16,888 nucleotides of DNA from Fimbriimonadaceae bacterium (GTDB lineage Bacteria; Armatimonadota; Fimbriimonadia; Fimbriimonadales; Fimbriimonadaceae): positions 1 through 16,888 of the forward strand of contig CANFJD010000028.1 in the NCBI GenBank assembly GCA_947447315.1, written 5' to 3'. Of this stretch, positions 7,573 to 12,666 are shown in pieces (position 1 is the stretch's first letter; every line of letters begins with the position of its first letter). The translations under genes were made by a program, and so were the position numbers. The notes beneath the pieces are model-generated. The model was not told the DNA's origin. It did no database searches and saw nothing but the letters and a program-made list of their open reading frames with translations.

Positions 7573-8775
7573 ATGAGGCGGTCCCACCGGTATGTGGTTT
7601 CGTGGGGATTTGCCTCCAGCGCACTTTTGGCCGGGTTTCTCCCGCAAACTCGGCCAGTTGCGCCGATGCCTGCCCGCGATTGGGTGCTGCTTGTTTCGGG
7701 AAATACCGAGGGTTACCTCTCCCCGTGCGGCTGCTCCAAGCCAATGAGTGGCGGCATCAAAAGGCGGGGTCAGATGCTAAAAACCCTTGCCGTTCCCGGC
7801 AAAACGATACTCCTCGAAACGGGGCGGTTCACGACGGGAAACTCGATTCAGGATCGCTTCAAGGCGGAAGCGATGGCAGATGCGGTTTCCGCTTGGAAAG
7901 CCGACGGCGTCGCCTTCTCTCGCGTGGAGCGCGACTGGAGCGCGGATCAGCAAGCGAGTTTGCAGAATCTGGCGGGCGACCGGGTGTTGGGCGACAGTGG
8001 GCGTACTCTCGGCCCATTCCGGGTCAGCGCGATCACCGAGCAATCGGCAAGTGCCGCGGTAGGAAACGTGGTCATTTTGGACGGCGATCGGGAGGATGCG
8101 GAGAAATTTGCCCGGTCTCACCCCAAACTCCAGTTGCTGATCTACCGGCAACAGGGGATGCCCGATTCCTCCCCCGCAAAAATTGGTAGCACTTGGTTGG
8201 TTTCCCCGGGCGAAAAGGGCAAGTACGTGCTACGACTGTCGTACGTAAACGGAAAATTCTCCACCTACAACGTCTTTGGCCTCGGACCAGAAGTAGCAGA
8301 TGATCCCGTCACGACCGCAATTTTCCGACGCTACCAACGACGTATCGCGGCCAGCGGTCTCATTGATCAACTCCCGAGACCGAACGATGCATCCTTTGCG
8401 GGAAATGAGCTGTGCAGTAGCTGCCACGAGAGCGCGGCGAAGAGTTGGAAGGCAAGTGCCCATGCCCATGCCCTGAAGACGCTGGAAACCACTGAAGACG
8501 ACCGAGACCCCGAATGTGCCCCGTGTCATGTAGTGGGACTCGATAACCGTCAGGGGTTCCGTAGCCGGGCAGAAACACCCTCTTTGACCGACGTCGGGTG
8601 CGAAAGCTGTCACGGAGCTGGTCGCGAGCATAGCGATAAACCAGCCTTGCTAAAGATGGGACGAGTGGGCGAAAGCAAGTGTCTGAATTGCCACACTTCC
8701 AACACCAGTCCTAACTTTGAGTTCTTAACCTATTGGCGCAAAATTGAACACGGGATGGGGAAAACCGGTGGATAA
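7573..8775 (+). CDS. Exported tetraheme cytochrome c554-like protein with N-terminal nucleotidase-like domain
   Basis: The 400-residue protein has an arginine-rich N terminus and hydrophobic stretch (residues 8-24) consistent with export. Residues about 37-235 resemble the 5'-nucleotidase/metallophosphoesterase family start, in the form SGNTEGYLSPCGCSKPMSGG followed by I-K-R-R, but the metal-binding DxH is N-T-E and no GNHD/E motif is visible, so catalysis is unlikely. Residues about 278-395 form a cytochrome c554-type domain with four CxxCH haem sites: CSSCH (281-285), CAPCH (315-319), CESCH (343-347) and CLNCH (370-374). Additional histidines (His297, His299, His353, His393) may be axial ligands. 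Haem attachment implies a periplasmic or surface location. It lies 6 nt after the DUF1573 gene and surely shares its transcript. A role in electron transfer is inferred; the partner is unknown. Confidence 0.88.
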   Translation: MRRSHRYVVSWGFASSALLAGFLPQTRPVAPMPARDWVLLVSGNTEGYLSPCGCSKPMSGGIKRRGQMLKTLAVPGKTILLETGRFTTGNSIQDRFKAEAMADAVSAWKADGVAFSRVERDWSADQQASLQNLAGDRVLGDSGRTLGPFRVSAITEQSASAAVGNVVILDGDREDAEKFARSHPKLQLLIYRQQGMPDSSPAKIGSTWLVSPGEKGKYVLRLSYVNGKFSTYNVFGLGPEVADDPVTTAIFRRYQRRIAASGLIDQLPRPNDASFAGNELCSSCHESAAKSWKASAHAHALKTLETTEDDRDPECAPCHVVGLDNRQGFRSRAETPSLTDVGCESCHGAGREHSDKPALLKMGRVGESKCLNCHTSNTSPNFEFLTYWRKIEHGMGKTGG

Positions 8776-8805
8776 GAAAATATTAGAATTTTTCGCTTCC
8801 TAGCT

Positions 8806-8835
8806 AAAATCCACGAAAATCGACGAAAATCGGAG
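8806..8835 (+). repeat. Three tandem 10-bp repeats, AAAATCSRMG type
   Basis: Consecutive 10-mers AAAATCCACG (8806-8815), AAAATCGACG (8816-8825) and AAAATCGGAG (8826-8835) share AAAATC plus a variable tail. Read in another phase, ACGAAAATCG is repeated exactly at 8813-8822 and 8823-8832. One helical turn separates the copies, so they face the same side of the DNA. They sit about 175-205 nt upstream of the DnaA-like gene, in an AT-rich gap. Confidence 0.75.
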
Positions 8836-8873
8836 CATTTGATATCCTCTCTCCTTAGAGCTTTGGCAATTTT

Positions 8874-8908
8874 TGGGTCTTGACCCGATGGCCCTGAATC
8901 AAGACAAT
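8874..8908 (+). promoter_or_regulatory. Candidate sigma70-type promoter with palindrome overlapping the -35 box
   Basis: TTGACC at 8880-8885 (5 of 6 to the -35 consensus) is followed after exactly 17 nt by GACAAT at 8903-8908 (4 of 6 to the -10 consensus), predicting transcription from about 8915 into the DnaA-like gene. The -35 box overlaps GGGTCTTGACCC (8876-8887... arms GGGTC and GACCC around TT), which could be an operator. If transcription starts here, the 41-codon ORF beginning at 8888 would lose its start codon, so the two predictions compete. This is prediction by eye only. Confidence 0.4.
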
Positions 8909-9013
8909 AGTTCCGTGGATGACGGCTCACGACGACCATCGATTAAAGTAGCTGAAATCTTTAATGCATACGGGGGAAAACTCCGGTCTAACGTGTCGCT
9001 TTCCAACCTTTGA
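8888..9013 (+). CDS. Possible small ORF of 41 codons ahead of the DnaA-like gene
   Basis: An ATG at 8888 opens a frame that ends with TGA at 9011-9013. The peptide starts MALNQDNSSVDDGSRRPS and continues with a hydrophobic/basic segment containing KVAEIFNAYGGKLRSNVSLSNL's core, residues roughly 20-41, which has the look of an amphipathic helix followed by a glycine turn. Its stop overlaps the TTG start of the next gene (TTGA), the geometry expected for translational coupling. Against it: no Shine-Dalgarno sequence is visible, and a candidate promoter lies partly inside it. I recognise no family. It may be a leader peptide or a chance ORF. Confidence 0.35.
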   Translation: MALNQDNSSVDDGSRRPSIKVAEIFNAYGGKLRSNVSLSNL

Positions 9014-9987
9014 AATCTGCATCTCGCATGACCACTCGCATCTCCGACGTTCTGTTTCGCACCCGGGAAGACTCCTTTTCTTCCATCGCATCCTTGGGGT
9101 CCAACGCAGATGCCGTCGATGCCGGGTTACTGTTCCTTAACGGAGTGGAAAAGTTTGTGGTGATTCTTGGCCCCAGCGGATCGGGGAAGACCCACCTTTT
9201 GAATGTGATGTCGGCGCACTTTTGGCAACGTGGTTTGCGGGTAGAAGGAGCGCGTTCTGCGGCTGAATATTTCCGCCAGCCGCATAATAGAGATGCCGAT
9301 TGCCCGCTTTTGCTGGATGATTGCCACGAGATTTGGGGATCACCGAAACAGAAGATGGCGCTGCGGCTCCAGCTGGAGCGACGGGTCCGCGCCGGGCGAC
9401 CCACGGTGCTCTCGTTCACGCAAGATTCGCCTTCACGGCTGTTGGCCGCCCTTTTGCCCCAGAGACGGGAATGGCGGATCACTCAGATCGCGAATCCTTC
9501 GGCCGAGGAGCGGTTAAAGTTGGTGCAGAAGATGGCCAAGAACGAGGGGGTTCAGCTTTGCCCACGACTGGCCCGGATCATGGCATCAGAAATCCCCGGC
9601 TCGGCAAGTGCACTCTCCGGCGCGCTGAAGACGCTAAAATTGGGAGGACTCGAGTGGAAGGATGCCCGTGCGGTGCTGCGATCACTTTCGCTAATGGACC
9701 CGTATTTCGGCGGAAATTCGGCTTGGGACCTGCGCCATCGGTTATTGAAATTAGCAAAGGATCCTCTCCACGCAACGGAAGGCGTACAACCGCTGGATCT
9801 GGCACTGTACACCTTGGTGTACGTGGTAGGAATGCCCGAATCGCATATCGAAGCGGGCACCAACCTACGGTGTACGGAGATCTATCGTCGAGCGAGCACT
9901 TTCCGCCGGCTGGTGGAGGATCATGCCGAAATCGCCGCGATCGCTGACCGCTTTGTGGAAGCGGCCGCGGTTGCGATTGGTGGCTAA
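9010..9987 (+). CDS. DnaA/Hda-like AAA+ ATPase with degenerate DNA-binding domain
   Basis: The 325-residue protein aligns by motif to DnaA domains III-IV and lacks DnaA domains I-II. Seen: FSSIASLGSNADAVDAG near the N terminus; Walker A GPSGSGKTH (54-62); Walker B LLLDDCHEI (100-108); sensor-1-like TVLSFT; and RREWRITQIANPSAEER, where Arg152 occupies the arginine-finger (box VII) position. In GSASALSGALKTL the sensor-2 arginine of DnaA (xVRELEGAL) is replaced by Ser200. The C-terminal helices, LDLALYTLVYVVGMP to IEAGTNLRCTEIYRR, follow the domain IV pattern, but the GGRDHTTV signature is gone. It could be a DnaA paralogue, an Hda-type regulator or a helicase loader. The start is a TTG at 9010 or ATG at 9028; neither has a clear Shine-Dalgarno. 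It ends overlapping the convergent peptidase gene by 4 nt. Confidence 0.82.
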   Translation: MKSASRMTTRISDVLFRTREDSFSSIASLGSNADAVDAGLLFLNGVEKFVVILGPSGSGKTHLLNVMSAHFWQRGLRVEGARSAAEYFRQPHNRDADCPLLLDDCHEIWGSPKQKMALRLQLERRVRAGRPTVLSFTQDSPSRLLAALLPQRREWRITQIANPSAEERLKLVQKMAKNEGVQLCPRLARIMASEIPGSASALSGALKTLKLGGLEWKDARAVLRSLSLMDPYFGGNSAWDLRHRLLKLAKDPLHATEGVQPLDLALYTLVYVVGMPESHIEAGTNLRCTEIYRRASTFRRLVEDHAEIAAIADRFVEAAAVAIGG

Positions 9988-11069
9988 ATTCCGACCAAGG
10001 TAGAGCTGGGCGAATCGTTGAGGCTCTGTGCGCCGTGCTCTGTGAGGGTGTAGATATTCTCAATGCGAACGCCGAACTTGCCGGGGAGATAGACTCCCGG
10101 CTCAATTGAGAAGCAATCACCGGACGTCAGCGGCTCGGTGTTGGATGCGGCGAGGTTGGGGGCTTCATGGCCGTTCATCCCAATCCCATGTCCTAAGCGG
10201 TGATTAAAGAATTCGCCGTAACCAGCGTCAGTGATCACTTGGCGGGCGGCGGCATCGGCTTCAGCACCGGTTTTACCGATTGAGATCGCATCTCGCCCCG
10301 CGATATGGGCGCGGTACACGATATCGTAGACCGCTTTGGCCTCATCGCTGGGAGAGCCAATGCAGATGGTGCGGGTGATATCACTTTGGTAGTGATCCAC
10401 CTCGCAACCAAAATCGAGGATAACGACATCGCCCGATTTCAGGACCGTTTCATCGGTAAGGTGGTGGGGTTCGGCCCCATTTGGCCCGGCGGCAATGATG
10501 GTGAAGGTGGGTTTTCCACCGGCGGCCCGCATGAATTCGGAAAGCTTTTGGGCGATCGTGGCTTCCGTAACCCCGGCTGTGAGATAGGGTTGAATGGCGA
10601 TCCACGCGTCATCCGCGATGCGTGCGGCGCGGATCATGGCATCGATTTCGGCCGCGTCCTTTTGCCGCATGAGACCAGAGATGATGGCATCGCCGTCTTT
10701 AAAAAGCGCAGACGGTAGCAAATTTTGCAGCGCGAGCAGGTGGCGCGCCGGCATTTCGGGATCAACCGCGAGGATGCCAACCGACAGATCCCAGCGTTCG
10801 GAAAGATCCTTAAACAGCGCGATTGGGTCTTCCCCATCGCGCCATCCGGCGATGCTTTGCACACCAATGCGCTCGGCCTGATTCACGGTTAATGCCGGGC
10901 AAATCAGGTGGTGATCCCCCTTACTGTTGACAGCCAAGGTGAGGAATCGCTCGTGCCCGTTCTCAAACAAGTCGGCCAAGTAGCCCATGGTGATAGGAGA
11001 CCAGGCGAGGAAGGCATCGCACCCGTGCTCCTGAAGGGCTTCGGCAAGTCGAGAATATTTGCTGCTCAC
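9984..11069 (-). CDS. Xaa-Pro aminopeptidase / prolidase family (peptidase M24)
   Basis: This 361-residue enzyme has the two-domain M24B layout. An N-terminal creatinase-like domain spans residues about 1-130; the C-terminal pita-bread metallopeptidase domain spans about 135-361. The dinuclear metal ligands are all present: Asp219 and Asp230 (VVILDFGCEVDHYQSDITRT), His294 (HRLGHGIGMNGHE), Glu323 (FSIEPGVYLPG) and Glu337 (VRIEN). It should cleave N-terminal residues before proline, or X-Pro dipeptides, in the cytoplasm; there is no signal peptide. Length and motifs fit YpdF/PepQ-like members, but exact specificity is not readable. The start is GTG at 11069. Its stop overlaps the DnaA-like stop from the other strand, and upstream it diverges from the small helical protein gene, so it is probably monocistronic. 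Confidence 0.92.
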   Translation of the reverse strand: MSSKYSRLAEALQEHGCDAFLAWSPITMGYLADLFENGHERFLTLAVNSKGDHHLICPALTVNQAERIGVQSIAGWRDGEDPIALFKDLSERWDLSVGILAVDPEMPARHLLALQNLLPSALFKDGDAIISGLMRQKDAAEIDAMIRAARIADDAWIAIQPYLTAGVTEATIAQKLSEFMRAAGGKPTFTIIAAGPNGAEPHHLTDETVLKSGDVVILDFGCEVDHYQSDITRTICIGSPSDEAKAVYDIVYRAHIAGRDAISIGKTGAEADAAARQVITDAGYGEFFNHRLGHGIGMNGHEAPNLAASNTEPLTSGDCFSIEPGVYLPGKFGVRIENIYTLTEHGAQSLNDSPSSTLVGI

Positions 11070-11147
11070 CGGGCCAGTTTATCCGGTGACATTGCGGCGT
11101 GCATCAGCACCGAATTCGATGCCTAACAAACGTCCCGAGAGGATTGG

Positions 11148-11170
11148 CGGGCACTTAGGTATTGTGCCCG
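11148..11170 (+). promoter_or_regulatory. Perfect 7-bp hairpin just upstream of the small helical protein gene
   Basis: CGGGCAC (11148-11154) and GTGCCCG (11164-11170) flank a 9-nt loop TTAGGTATT and end 9 nt before the ATG at 11180. In RNA this would form a stable stem close to the ribosome-binding region; in DNA it could be an operator in the roughly 110-nt divergent gap to the M24 gene. Apart from this hairpin I see nothing definite in that gap. Confidence 0.5.
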
Positions 11171-11179
11171 TGTCCCATC

Positions 11180-11428
11180 ATGAATATTAATGAAGATGCC
11201 TCGAAAGTAGTTGCCCACGTTACGGAAGAAGTGAAGGAGGCCGTTGGTCACGCCAAAGACGCGGTGGCCCACGCGGCAGAATCGGAGACTGCTCAAAAAG
11301 CGAAAGCCGGATTGGAAACGGCAGTGACCGAGTCTAAATCGGCGTTTGAGACCCTCAAAGAGAAAGCGATTGACCTTGCCGAGACGGTTTCTCACAAGGA
11401 TCTGGACGGCGACGGCAAAATCGGCTAG
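11180..11428 (+). CDS. Small helical protein ending in a half EF-hand loop
   Basis: I start this 82-residue protein at the ATG at 11180; the frame stays open to a TTG at 11162, but that would begin inside a hairpin with a C-P-C-P leader. Residues about 4-72 are rich in Ala, Glu, Lys, Val and His with heptad-like spacing (VAHVTEEVKEAVGHAKDAVA, AKAGLETAVTESKSAFETLK). They should form one long amphipathic helix, as in YtxH-like, LEA-like or MT0933-like antitoxin proteins. The C terminus is DLDGDGKIG (74-82), matching positions 1, 3, 5, 6 and 8 of an EF-hand calcium loop but ending before the position-12 glutamate. No signal peptide or membrane segment is seen. Function is unknown. Its stop overlaps the convergent VanX-GrpB stop in CTAG. 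Confidence 0.75.
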   Translation: MNINEDASKVVAHVTEEVKEAVGHAKDAVAHAAESETAQKAKAGLETAVTESKSAFETLKEKAIDLAETVSHKDLDGDGKIG

Positions 11429-12666
11429 TCGTCGGTGATCAGGCACGGATCAATCTCCGCCAAAATTTCCGAAATGAACGGGGATTTGGCGGTCGAGTAC
11501 CGGTCGCGATCCCATGGATACTCAGCGGCCAGCCCTTGCTTCAAGCTTCCGTAAGCCGCCGCCGCCCGCTCGTTTTCGCGGAGATAATCGCGAAAAGCGA
11601 GGTGGCGGCGCATCTCTTTGGCATCGGCGCGCCCGGCGTAGAGATGGTGGGCGGGCAGGGGAACCTCTTGATTTTGATACCGAAAGGCCGCCCGACCCGC
11701 GATTCCTTGATCGCCACGAGATTCATAACCCAATTCGGTCAGGGTGGCGACCACCGACTCTAGTTCTATTGGATCTGGAATCAGAATGTCGATATCCAAG
11801 ATGGGCTTGGCGACGAGACCAGGCACCGCGGTGCTACCGACATGCTCGATTTGCCAGGGGTGACCGGGCAATTGTTGATTGAGCTTATCGAGCAGGCGGT
11901 CGCGTATTGACTCAAATTGGAGCGGCCAATCGGACTCATAGTCGCTCAATACAAGTTTTGAGCCGCGGACCCGGGTTGCATCGGCTGGCGCGTCGATGGC
12001 ACCGTAGACGGCGATCGGCTCACCCATCCTCACGGCCCAAGCTGAATCACCATACGACCAGTGCCAAAACTCATCCCGGCAATTTGACAGGCCGGTGGCA
12101 TGCATGACGTAGCAGAGGAGTCGTCGGTTTTCGGCCGATTCGGGGGACAACCCTTCTACCGCCGTTGGGGCCCCGGTCCATCCCTCTAGCGGAGATCGGA
12201 CGTCGATTCCTTCGCCGGTTGCGCGATCGAAGAGTCCAACATCCACCGCGCCGCCGGTGCAGTGACCGGGAGGTGCCTTCGCGCCGGGTGGGGCAAAGAA
12301 CCGGTTCGTCATTCTTCGCAGAGTCGACTTCGGCCAATCGGGATGCTCCTCCTCGGCGCGACGGTAGTTACTCCAGTACATCTCCGCCTGCTGCTCCAGC
12401 GTGCGAAGGGCGGTGAAGATTCGGAGATCGTACTTCTCAGGCAGGCGACGGAGGGCGACCCGGAGGGCATCGGCTACGCTTTCCCGAACGTACGGAAGGC
12501 AGTAGTCGGCAAAGCTCAGTTCAGGCACCGTCACACGAAGGTCGACTAATGTTTCGCCATTATCACGGATGGGCACCCGATTGAGCAGCCGGAACGGCTC
12601 GGGGTTGGCCGGGACATCCGCAATCACGAAGGTTTGGAAGTCTATTTCGCGAGGCGAAATGATCAT
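11425..12666 (-). CDS. VanX-like D-Ala-D-Ala dipeptidase fused to a GrpB-type nucleotidyltransferase domain
   Basis: The 413-residue protein has two recognisable halves. Residues about 45-225 are peptidase M15D (VanX): the zinc/substrate motif GHCTGGAVDVG (ligands His135, Asp142), DEFWHWSYGD (catalytic Glu199, ligand His202) and TALRT (Arg88, like VanX Arg71). No signal peptide is seen, so it should hydrolyse D-Ala-D-Ala in the cytoplasm. Residues about 235-405 are GrpB/UPF0157, a nucleotidyltransferase-fold family: IEHVGSTAVPGLVAKPILDI (273-292) with Asp291 and Asp293, then the HHLY and RDYLRENERAA blocks. The frame is uninterrupted, so this is a real fusion and not a sequencing join. Its ATG overlaps the S9 peptidase stop (ATGA), implying translational coupling. 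The substrate of the GrpB half is unknown. Confidence 0.88.
   Translation of the reverse strand: MIISPREIDFQTFVIADVPANPEPFRLLNRVPIRDNGETLVDLRVTVPELSFADYCLPYVRESVADALRVALRRLPEKYDLRIFTALRTLEQQAEMYWSNYRRAEEEHPDWPKSTLRRMTNRFFAPPGAKAPPGHCTGGAVDVGLFDRATGEGIDVRSPLEGWTGAPTAVEGLSPESAENRRLLCYVMHATGLSNCRDEFWHWSYGDSAWAVRMGEPIAVYGAIDAPADATRVRGSKLVLSDYESDWPLQFESIRDRLLDKLNQQLPGHPWQIEHVGSTAVPGLVAKPILDIDILIPDPIELESVVATLTELGYESRGDQGIAGRAAFRYQNQEVPLPAHHLYAGRADAKEMRRHLAFRDYLRENERAAAAYGSLKQGLAAEYPWDRDRYSTAKSPFISEILAEIDPCLITDD

Noticed and set aside
8876..8887. GGGTC-TT-GACCC as an intrinsic terminator of the cytochrome operon
   Set aside because: The stem is only 5 bp with a 2-nt loop and the T run precedes it on the + strand and becomes A on the - strand, so it does not fit a terminator in either direction.
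11162..11179. TTG at 11162 as start of the small helical protein
   Set aside because: It lies in the loop and arm of a perfect hairpin and would add a C-P-C-P leader; the ATG at 11180 begins the helix naturally.
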